DNA from: AP-15 sp963795485
GTDB taxonomy: Bacteria; Pseudomonadota; Alphaproteobacteria; ATCC43930; CGMCC-115725
DNA: 64,000 bases
Reading direction: 5' to 3'
Assembly: GCA_963795485.1 (NCBI GenBank)
Contig: CAWCIL010000039.1
Location: 496,001-560,000, forward strand
The notes beneath the pieces were generated by a model that was given only the letters and a program-made list of their open reading frames with translations, searched no databases and was not told the origin of the DNA. This document shows, piece after piece, positions 57,286 through 64,000 of the stretch (within the stretch, counting starts at the first letter, position 1; the number at the start of each line of letters is the position of its first letter). The translations under genes and the position numbers were made by a program.

Positions 57286-58512
57286 CTAGCGCAGGCGGGG
57301 GCCGGGGTCCATGCCGAGGTAGACGCGGCCGCCGATCGGGTACCACTCGGGTGCGAGGGTGACGGTTTGGGCGACGACGTGCAGGTCGCGCCAGCACTCG
57401 GCGAGGCGGCTGTCGCGCTTGAAGGACGTGCTGCCGCCGTGGCGGTACACCAGATCCATCGCCTCGCGCGCGCTGTCGCCGGCGTAGGTCGAGGCCAGCC
57501 GGCAGCGGGCCCGCTGCTCGAGGGTGGTCTCGTCGCCGGCGGCGACGGTGTTCCACAGCTCGGTGATCATCGCGCTGCGGTAGGCGCGCCCGGCGTTCAG
57601 GATCGCGTCGGCCCGCCCGACTGCGTCCTGCACCTGCGGGTTCTCGCATAAGAGCGCGCCGGTGCGGCCGCGCGGCGTCTTGCCGCCGGCGAGATCGACG
57701 AGTGCGTCGATGCCGGCGCGTGCGATGCCGGTGATGACCGCGCTGTGATGCGGCCCGACCCAGCACTGGACCGGCAAGGCATAGCTCACCCCCGGCCAGC
57801 GCGCCCATTGGTTTTCGAGAGGAATGCCGATTTGCGGCATGGTCCGCCGCTCCGGCAGAAACACATCCTCGACCGTCCAGTCGAAGCTTCCGGTGCCGCG
57901 CAGCCCGGCGACGTCCCAGCTCCCCGGCACGATCTCCGCTTCCGCGCGCGCAAACACGCCGCGCCAGTAGAGCGAGCCGCCTTCCGGGTGGCGGCGCGGC
58001 TGGCCGTCCTCGCCCAGCACCTGGAAGCTGCCGAGCATCCAGCTCGCCTCCTGGCAGCCGCTGCCGAACTGCCACCTGCCGCTGACCCGGTAACCGCCCT
58101 GGACCGGCACCGCGCGGCCGCCGCCCGGCACCGCAGTGCCGGCGATGATCGTGTCGGCGCGCTCGCCGTAGATTTCGTGCACTCCCTCGTCTGGCAGGCC
58201 GAGCGTGACGAGCTGGCCGACGCCGCCATTGCCGAGGTTCCAGCCGACCGAGCCGGCGCCCTCGGCCAACCGCTCGACGACGCGCAGATAGGTCAAAGGG
58301 TCGAGCTGCAACCCGCCGAGGTCGCGTGGGATCAGCATCTTGTAGAACCCGGCTTCGCGCAATTGCTCGACCAGGGCCGGCGGCAGGCGCTGCTCGCGCT
58401 CGATCTCCTCGCGATAACGGCGGAGCACGGGCCGCAGGGCGACGGCCGCCTGCACCAGGGGCTGCGCGTCGATGTCTGCCGGCAAGCGCGTCTCTTCGAC
58501 CATCGTGACCAT
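57286..58512 (-). CDS. Acyl-CoA dehydrogenase-fold flavin monooxygenase (DszC/HsaA-like)
   Basis: 408 residues with the ACAD N-terminal helical domain, middle beta-domain and C-terminal helices: LPPALVEQLREAGFYKMLIP, GGYRVSGRWQFGSGCQEASW, GSFDWTVEDVFLPERRTMPQ. The C-terminal LVYRHGGSTSFKRDSRLAEC replaces the ACAD catalytic region. Two-component monooxygenases of this fold (DszC, HsaA, HpaB-like) use reduced flavin from a partner reductase. Start 58512 or 58503. No reductase adjacent. Divergent from the hydrolase-methyltransferase gene. Confidence 0.85.
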   Translation of the reverse strand: MVTMVEETRLPADIDAQPLVQAAVALRPVLRRYREEIEREQRLPPALVEQLREAGFYKMLIPRDLGGLQLDPLTYLRVVERLAEGAGSVGWNLGNGGVGQLVTLGLPDEGVHEIYGERADTIIAGTAVPGGGRAVPVQGGYRVSGRWQFGSGCQEASWMLGSFQVLGEDGQPRRHPEGGSLYWRGVFARAEAEIVPGSWDVAGLRGTGSFDWTVEDVFLPERRTMPQIGIPLENQWARWPGVSYALPVQCWVGPHHSAVITGIARAGIDALVDLAGGKTPRGRTGALLCENPQVQDAVGRADAILNAGRAYRSAMITELWNTVAAGDETTLEQRARCRLASTYAGDSAREAMDLVYRHGGSTSFKRDSRLAECWRDLHVVAQTVTLAPEWYPIGGRVYLGMDPGPRLR

Positions 58513-58710
58513 GCTCCTTCCGCCGTCGTTCCGGTCGCCGCGTCTGGGCGCACCCTGCCGCCGCGATCCCGTTCCCTGCTTGGGACTTCGTCTCGCAGAG
58601 TTCCGGCGGCGCTCCGCCGACATAGGAACCAGATCGGTGGATTGCTGCAATCCCCAAAAAGCCTTCCGGCTGATTGCGGTGCGGGCAACAGCGCTGCCGG
58701 ATGACCGCTC

Positions 58711-60168
58711 TTGCGCGTACAGTACAAAGATCGGTGGTCGAGATCGAGTTTGAGACCTATCGTCTCGACCGTTCACGGATCCGGTCTTCATGGGCCGGGT
58801 CGTGCCGGTGAAAACAACGGGAGCACGACCATTACATCCGCCAGACAACCCGACGACGATCTTCCGGTCGAGACCTGCCTCGCCGAGCTTCTCGACCGGC
58901 TTGGGATCGCAGCCGTGCATTTTGCCGGGCGCGGTTCGGCCGATCTGCAAGGCTTCGCATCGAGACATCCGCAGCGCATCGCGTCATTGACCTTGCTGTG
59001 CCCGGCGGTGCTGGACACGCGCACTCTGGCGCCGCTCTCCGGGCGGCTCCTGGTCGTGACCGGCGACCGCGGGCCGGGCCCGCGCCGGGTTCGCGCCGGG
59101 CTGTCGGAGCTGCCGCAGGCCGCGACGGTGGTGCTCGACGATTACGCCGGACACACCTGGGCGGACATCGCCGCCGAGCGCGGCGACGGCATCGGCGCGG
59201 CGATGCAGGACTTTCTCGCGCACCGCGATGCGTTGCCGAAAGCCGGCCTGCCGGAACAGGAAGGCGAAGTCGCCGGCATTTCCTTTCGCATCCGCGGCGC
59301 CGGGCCGCCATTGGTGCTGCTGCCGCTCGATCTGTCGCCGGGGCAATGGGAGCCCCTGATCCCGGTGCTGTCTGCGCATTATTGCACGATCACCCTCGGC
59401 GGGGCGTTGCTCGGCAGCGTCGCCAGCCTCGAGGAGCGCGGCCGCTCGGGCTATATCGGCGTCGTGCGCGCGCTGCTCGACGCATTGGCGATCGTCCCGG
59501 GCGAGAGCGTGCTCGAAGTCGGCTGCGGCTCGGGCGTGATCATGCGCGAGCTCGCCAGGCGGACCGCCGGCGCCAACCGCGTGATCGGCCGCGACATGAG
59601 CCCCTATCTCTTGCGCGAGGCGCGGGCATTGGCCCGGCGCGAGGGACTGCTCGACCGTATCGATTTCGGCGAAGGCCGCGCCGAAGCGTTGCCATTGGCA
59701 GATGGCGCGGTCGATGTCGCGTTGTCTTCGACGGTGTTCGAGGAGGGCGACGCCGACATCATGCTGTCGGAGATCGTGCGAGTGACCCGACCCGGTGGGC
59801 GGGTCGGGATCGTCGTGCGCGCGGTCGATATGCCGTTCTGGGTCAACCTGCCGCTCGATCCGCCGCTGAAGGCAAAGGTCGACGCCCCCGGCATGATCGG
59901 CGGCGGGGCGGCCCCGCGCGGCGTTGCCGACGCGAGCCTCTACCAGCGCCTGCGCGCGCTCGGCCTCACCGGGCTGAAGTGCTTTCCGCAGATGGTCTCG
60001 GTCGTGCCGGGATCGGAGCGCATCGAGCGCTATCAGCAGCAGATCCTCGCGGCACTGACCCCGGCCGAGACCGAAACGTGGCGGCGGGCGGTCGCCAGGG
60101 CCGAGACCGACGGCACCTTCTTCATTGCCCAGGCCTATCACTGCGCCGTCGCCACCAAGCCCGGCTGA
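58711..60168 (+). CDS. Fusion of degenerate alpha/beta-hydrolase and class I methyltransferase
   Basis: 485 residues. Residues about 50-160 follow the second half of an alpha/beta hydrolase (DLPVETCLAELLDRLGIAAVHFAGRGSADLQ, with GRGS at the nucleophile elbow, no clean G-x-S-x-G). Residues about 185-245 repeat the start of such a fold (EGEVAGISFRIRGAGPPLVL). Then SAM motif I SVLEVGCGSGVIMRELA, EALPLADGAVDVALSSTVFE and IVRVTRPGGRVGIVVRAVDM: a complete Methyltransf_11-type domain. Hydrolase catalysis appears lost. The start could lie further upstream, since the first beta-strands are lacking. Confidence 0.75.
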   Translation: MRVQYKDRWSRSSLRPIVSTVHGSGLHGPGRAGENNGSTTITSARQPDDDLPVETCLAELLDRLGIAAVHFAGRGSADLQGFASRHPQRIASLTLLCPAVLDTRTLAPLSGRLLVVTGDRGPGPRRVRAGLSELPQAATVVLDDYAGHTWADIAAERGDGIGAAMQDFLAHRDALPKAGLPEQEGEVAGISFRIRGAGPPLVLLPLDLSPGQWEPLIPVLSAHYCTITLGGALLGSVASLEERGRSGYIGVVRALLDALAIVPGESVLEVGCGSGVIMRELARRTAGANRVIGRDMSPYLLREARALARREGLLDRIDFGEGRAEALPLADGAVDVALSSTVFEEGDADIMLSEIVRVTRPGGRVGIVVRAVDMPFWVNLPLDPPLKAKVDAPGMIGGGAAPRGVADASLYQRLRALGLTGLKCFPQMVSVVPGSERIERYQQQILAALTPAETETWRRAVARAETDGTFFIAQAYHCAVATKPG

Positions 60169-60375
60169 CCTCAGACTGCCATCTTCGGGTTTTAGGAAAC
60201 TGCCCCCCGCCGATCCTTCCTTTCCACCGAGCTCTGGCCGCTCCAGATTATCGCGAGCCGGCGCGGAAACCCGAGCATTGAGCGCTGCGCGGGTTCATTG
60301 GGAGATTGATCGGCAGCGCAAGTCCGAAGGGGTTCCGCCTGTGGCTCGGTCACAGCCCCGAAGCAGCCCCGCGTT

Positions 60376-62061
60376 TCAGAGCGAATCGAGAAACGCGACC
60401 AAATCGGCCTTCTGCTGGTTGGTAAACCCGATCTTAAATCGTTGATCATAGAAATTGACCACATCGAGCAGCGTGGCGGCTGAGCCGTTGTGGAAATACG
60501 GTGCGCGTGCCGCCAATCCGCGCAGGATCGGTCCTTTGAGCTTGCCGATATCGGCGCAATTTCCGGAAATCATCGCGCGCCCCAGGTCGGTCACCTGGAA
60601 CGTCTGTCCGATCGGTGCCAGCAGACTGCTGCCCGATGTGCACATGACGGTAAATACCGGCAATCCCGAGATGTCCACGGCCGGTGGACTGTTCGAGCCG
60701 GCATTGGCGATGCCGATGTTCAGCGGCGCTTTCAGCGAATGATCGCCGGCGTTCGGGGTGTCGTGGCAGGTCGCGCAGGAGCCGGGAAAGCTCGGCTGGC
60801 CGAGCGCGTCATTTATCCCCGCCACCCCGGTGATGTTGATCTTGGTGAAATCGAATACCTGCTCGCCGCGAGCGATCGCCTGACGAGACGCGACCACCGG
60901 AGCCTGCCCGCGCAGATCGGCCCACGCGTCGTAGAGGTGAAATATATCCGACCTGAAGGGCGCCCCGGTCGGATTGCCCCCGAACGGGTCGTTGATCCCG
61001 ATAAAAAAGTCGGCCACCGCCTTCGAGAGAGGCTTTGGGCCGCCCATTGCGCCGGCGGCGCCGAGGTATGCCGCACCCTCGTCGAAGATCTGCGCGGTGA
61101 AAATGCCGGAACCGGGAGGGGTGCTTGCGCACAAGCCGGAAATGCTCTGATTCTGAGTATCGCAGCCCTCGAAAGTCACGATCTGCTGCAGTTGGGCGGT
61201 GCTGGGCGCCGTTATTGCCTGCGCACGGTTAACCGCCGCATCGCTCGCCAACTTGAAAAGGTTCGGCTCCCGCCCGTCCCACAGCAGCGTGCTCAGGAAG
61301 CCCAGATTTGTCGTCGGCAAGGGGCGGCGGTACAGCGACACGGAGCCCGTGGTGGCGATGGTCGTCGGAATCGTGCTCAGTCCGGTCGTCGAATTGGCAG
61401 TGCAATTATAGGGATCGGCGACATCGACAATCTCGAACTGTCGCGGCGACGGAAACGCAATCCCGTTGCGGATCAGGCCCTTGTCCAGCAGCAGGCTGTA
61501 GGCCTTCAGCTTCGACGCAGCGGTGGAGACATCATCGGACGGGCAAGTGGCGCCGTCGATCAAGCGAAACAGCGGGTCGTTGGAATTTTCCCGAAAGCGG
61601 TCGCGCACGTGTTCGGCGCTGATCGTCCAGCCATCCTGCGGCTGATGACAGGTGAAGCAGGTACGCCCGTTGGTGCCGAGGCTCTGAAAAAAGGCGTTGT
61701 TCGCGGTTTTGGTAGGCCCGTTTGGTTGAAATGTCGCAACCGCTCCGTTCGAGTCGGGGTTGATCTCCAGCTGCGGGATTACAGCAGGAGTCGGCTGACT
61801 GCCTCTGCCGGGTTCCGGGAAGAGCTGGCCCATTTTGTGGGCGTATGCGACCTCGCCGGCGAGCGCGGCGGCGCCGGCTCGAGCATCTGCCGCGACCGCC
61901 GCGGCGAACGGACAGGCCAGGAGAATGATTGATGCCAGGACCCCAACGAGGGGGCGCGCGCGTCTCAAATACAGTAGCTTTTCTTGGAGGGCCCGGTCAA
62001 AAACAGGAGCGAAGCACCGCAAGATGGATCGGTTTGGCACCACGGCCCTCCTGTGCCTCAA
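60376..62061 (-). CDS. Di-heme cytochrome c peroxidase (MauG/CcpA-like)
   Basis: 561 residues, heme-binding C-x-x-C-H at C135FTCH139 and C429ATCH433. Residues VSLYRRPLPTTNLGFLSTLLWDGRE and PGSCATCHDTPNAGDHS follow di-heme peroxidase architecture, ending LLDVVNFYDQRFKIGFTNQQ. N-terminal membrane segment LVGVLASIILLACPFAAAVA suggests export; LLAC could be a lipobox. A TTG codon just before RRARPLVGVL may be the real start. Reduces peroxides or oxidises protein partners in the periplasm. Confidence 0.88.
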   Translation of the reverse strand: MRHRRAVVPNRSILRCFAPVFDRALQEKLLYLRRARPLVGVLASIILLACPFAAAVAADARAGAAALAGEVAYAHKMGQLFPEPGRGSQPTPAVIPQLEINPDSNGAVATFQPNGPTKTANNAFFQSLGTNGRTCFTCHQPQDGWTISAEHVRDRFRENSNDPLFRLIDGATCPSDDVSTAASKLKAYSLLLDKGLIRNGIAFPSPRQFEIVDVADPYNCTANSTTGLSTIPTTIATTGSVSLYRRPLPTTNLGFLSTLLWDGREPNLFKLASDAAVNRAQAITAPSTAQLQQIVTFEGCDTQNQSISGLCASTPPGSGIFTAQIFDEGAAYLGAAGAMGGPKPLSKAVADFFIGINDPFGGNPTGAPFRSDIFHLYDAWADLRGQAPVVASRQAIARGEQVFDFTKINITGVAGINDALGQPSFPGSCATCHDTPNAGDHSLKAPLNIGIANAGSNSPPAVDISGLPVFTVMCTSGSSLLAPIGQTFQVTDLGRAMISGNCADIGKLKGPILRGLAARAPYFHNGSAATLLDVVNFYDQRFKIGFTNQQKADLVAFLDSL

Positions 62062-62219
62062 AAGTAGCCAATTCTACTCGTTAGGGCCCGAGTGCGCAAA
62101 CACTCATGATTGAAGTTGAGCCGCGCCGCTGACCAAAGGTGAACGACCGGCGGGCATATTCAGATGTCGCCGAATCGGTTCGACGACCGGTCCGGCAGCG
62201 CAGTTCCAAGGAGAACGAG

Positions 62220-62765
62220 ATGAGCTTTGGTGCCGCGGCTGATGGCGAGAGGTTCGACGTAGCCTACCTCGTGCTCAGCGGCACGACGACGGCGGCGCGC
62301 TGCCCCGAGCTGGTGCGCGGGCTGGTCGGGCTCGGCTTTTCGACCGTGATCGCGCTGCCGACCCCTAACGCCGCGCGCGTGATCGCGCCGCGCGACCTCG
62401 CCGACGTCGCTGGCGTGCAGGTGGTCGAATCGTATTTCGATCTGGCGATCCGCCCACGGCCGCCGCGCGGGGTGGTGCTGTTCGCGCCGTGCAGCTTCAA
62501 CTCGCTGAACAAGCTCGCGCACGGCATCGCCGACAACCTTGCATTGTCGGTGGTTGCCGAGGCCATCGGGCGAGGTACCCCGGTGATCGTCGGGCCGTCC
62601 TTGAACGCGCCGCTCTTGAACCACCCCGAGGCGCGGGCGTCGCTCGAGAGGCTGCCCCGCTGGGGCGTGACGATCGTCCCGCCGGTGGACACGGGCGAAG
62701 GACCGCGCCTCGCCCCGTCCGCGGCGCTGCTCGACGCGGTGCGCACCTACGTCCGTCGAAGCTGA
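62220..62765 (+). CDS. HFCD-type flavoprotein (phosphopantothenoylcysteine decarboxylase-like)
   Basis: 181 residues with a Rossmann-like flavoprotein core: VAYLVLSGTTTAARCPELVR, GVVLFAPCSFNSLNKLAHGI and ADNLALSVVAEAIGRGTPVI, plus SLNAPLLNHPEARASLERLP. The ASxN-like PCSFNSLNK and PxMNxxM-like PSLNAPLL segments match FMN-dependent Cys decarboxylases (PPCDC, Dfp, EpiD), with the catalytic His position unclear. AAGGAG 7 nt before ATG 62220. Function uncertain. Confidence 0.8.
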   Translation: MSFGAAADGERFDVAYLVLSGTTTAARCPELVRGLVGLGFSTVIALPTPNAARVIAPRDLADVAGVQVVESYFDLAIRPRPPRGVVLFAPCSFNSLNKLAHGIADNLALSVVAEAIGRGTPVIVGPSLNAPLLNHPEARASLERLPRWGVTIVPPVDTGEGPRLAPSAALLDAVRTYVRRS

Positions 62766-63091
62766 AGCCATCCGACGGATGGGCAAGGGGCTGCGCTCGA
62801 TGGACCCGCGGGCAGGACAACGAAAATTACATTGCCCGATGACTTGGCGTCCCTCGCGCCGGCGTTCTACTTCGATCCGTCGGATTTCGGTCTAGTGCTC
62901 AGACGCAGACAGAAGATTCACTCAACCGTCATAGCCGGGCTCGTCCCGGCCATCCACGACTCGCGGCATCGGCTCGTGCGGTTTCCGTGGATACCCGGCA
63001 CAAGGCTTGTCCTCGGGCCGCGCCGAGCGCGGACCCGTGGGCCGGGCATGACGAATACGGCGACCTTGCACCATCTGAATGCGTCTGAGCA
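62766..63091. repeat. Gene-free spacer with palindromic element (62927-63054)
   Basis: Contains CCGTCATAGCCGGGCTCGTC and, inverted further on, CCGGGCATGACG, with TCCCGGCCATCCACG facing CGTGGATACCCGG. This is the form of a well-known alphaproteobacterial intergenic element. No gene in any frame. Confidence 0.65.
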
Positions 63092-63472
63092 CTAGCACGC
63101 CTCGAGTCGCGATCGGACGGCATCTATCCGTCCGGCGAGATCCTGTTCGCTCAGCAGCCCGCGGCTGAGCATGATGTGGGCCAGGGCCAACAACTGCTGC
63201 TCCGGCGCAGGAATCCCGCCATACACGGTCTCGCCGAGTTGGTCCTCCGCGCGGCGCCGTTCCAGGGCCGGCAGAGCCGCGCCGGCGGCGAGACACTCGC
63301 ACGTTGCGTAAAGGCTGACCTTCCAGGGCGGATCAGGGTTGGTGACGCCGTAACGCGGCGCGAGCTGTTCCCAAGTCTTGTCGTCGTTTCGCAGGGCCTC
63401 GAGCAACGGGATGGGAGCAGGCTCCAACGGGTGCTCGCCAGCAGCGGGCGGCTGACCGCTCTTTCCACTCAT
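63092..63472 (-). CDS. Small nitrile hydratase/thiocyanate hydrolase subunit (beta N-terminal-like)
   Basis: 126 residues: WEQLAPRYGVTNPDPPWKVS, LAAGAALPALERRRAEDQLG and YGGIPAPEQQLLALAHIMLS. The last part is like the helical N-terminal domain of the nitrile hydratase beta subunit (which in thiocyanate hydrolase is a separate small subunit) or of NHase-associated proteins. Its ATG overlaps the upstream alpha stop by 4 bp. It is too short to be a complete beta subunit: no SH3-like C-terminal barrel is present here. Subunit identity inferred. Confidence 0.65.
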   Translation of the reverse strand: MSGKSGQPPAAGEHPLEPAPIPLLEALRNDDKTWEQLAPRYGVTNPDPPWKVSLYATCECLAAGAALPALERRRAEDQLGETVYGGIPAPEQQLLALAHIMLSRGLLSEQDLAGRIDAVRSRLEAC

Positions 63473-64000
63473 TGGCCTGCCCCCGCTTGCTGGTCCTCGT
63501 GATCGACCGGCCGGCGAGCCGTATGGACCGGTCGGACGTCGTCTGTCTTCCTGTCGGGCCGGGGCAAGGCAACGCCGATCATGCAGTCGCGGGTCACGAT
63601 CTCCGCCAACTGCTCCTCCGTCCAATTCTCGGTGCCTGCGGGCCGCACGGGAAGGACCATAAACCGGCATTTCTGGTTCGGAGTCCTCGACCCGCACTTC
63701 CACCTCGGGGGGGATAATCAATCCGAACTCCTCCAACACATGGCGCGGCCGGCGCACCAACCTGCGCCGATAGTTGGGCGAACGGTACCAATAAGGCGAG
63801 TGACCGAGCAGCGGCCGCGGATAACACGAGCACAGGGTACAGACGATCACGTGATGCAGCGTCGGCGTATCTTCGAGGACGCGCAATTCCATATAGTCGC
63901 TCGGCGTCCCCGAGCCGGTGGGCTCGGTCCAGTCGATGCCGATCTCGCGACAGGCAGCAACCGCATCGGCCAGCACGCGCGCCTTGAATGCCGGGTCGGT
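63469..64000 (-). CDS. Nitrile hydratase alpha (or thiocyanate hydrolase gamma) subunit, partial and frameshifted
   Basis: Metal-binding subunit with the cysteine claw VCTLCSCYPRPLLG, the C-T-L-C-S-C of cobalt enzymes (iron types have Ser in place of Thr). Also SPYWYRSPNYRRRLVRRPRH and, after removing one extra C near 63668, RFMVLPVRPAGTENWTEEQL and VTRDCMIGVALP. Converts nitriles to amides or thiocyanate to COS and ammonia. The 5' end lies beyond the window. Followed by the small subunit at 63472, with overlapping codons. Confidence 0.85.

Overview
The window is high-G+C DNA from an alphaproteobacterium. The strongest evidence is the run hflX, hfq, ntrX, ntrY, ntrC, ntrB, dusB on the minus strand, divergent from a fused ispDF followed by pgpA and cinA. 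This arrangement is typical of Rhodospirillales and Hyphomicrobiales. No tRNA, rRNA, insertion sequence, phage gene or CRISPR array was found.

Layout. 1-3.8 kb: a LysR-type regulator (cut by the window edge) divergent from a duplicated small cupin, then two luciferase-like flavin monooxygenases. 4.3-7.2 kb: uvrA. 7.2-19.4 kb: the conserved core (hflX, hfq, HAD phosphatase, NtrYX and NtrBC two-component systems, dusB, ispDF, pgpA, cinA). 19.5-27.1 kb: a surface-polysaccharide island with a Wzm/Wzt-type ABC exporter, an FkbM-like protein, a TylF-type and a class I methyltransferase, an intact GT9 glycosyltransferase flanked by two GT9 N-terminal remnants, and a GT8 glycosyltransferase; one gene (21.7-22.7 kb) is strikingly A+T-rich. 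27.2-64 kb: a long accessory catabolic region. It holds a MOSC protein, a CocE-type hydrolase, a YVTN lactonase, two amidohydrolases, two VOC proteins, a deazaflavin-type nitroreductase, several alpha/beta hydrolases, three SDRs, a beta-lactamase-like esterase, an MFS transporter, two class II aldolases, a class I FBP aldolase, three more luciferase-like monooxygenases (one SsuD-like), a Gal80-like Gfo/Idh protein, a DszC/HsaA-like flavin monooxygenase, a hydrolase-methyltransferase fusion, a di-heme cytochrome c peroxidase, a flavoprotein decarboxylase, and a cobalt-type nitrile hydratase or thiocyanate hydrolase at the right edge. Only asnS in this stretch is clearly housekeeping.

The catabolic genes look like a set for opening and hydrolysing small organic, sulfonated, nitrile or lactone compounds. 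Small operons are apparent (esterase-SDR-NTF2-hydrolase; monooxygenase plus Gfo/Idh protein divergent from an aldolase; SsuD-like protein plus a small DUF1653-like protein), but no substrate can be assigned from sequence.

An important caveat is that about twenty genes, including the essential asnS, ispDF and uvrA, carry single-base frameshifts, often at short homopolymers. This looks like residual sequencing error (for example an incompletely polished long-read or metagenome assembly) rather than real decay. Such genes are annotated over their full reconstructed span. Dispersed palindromic intergenic repeats of at least three families occur, mainly in the right half.
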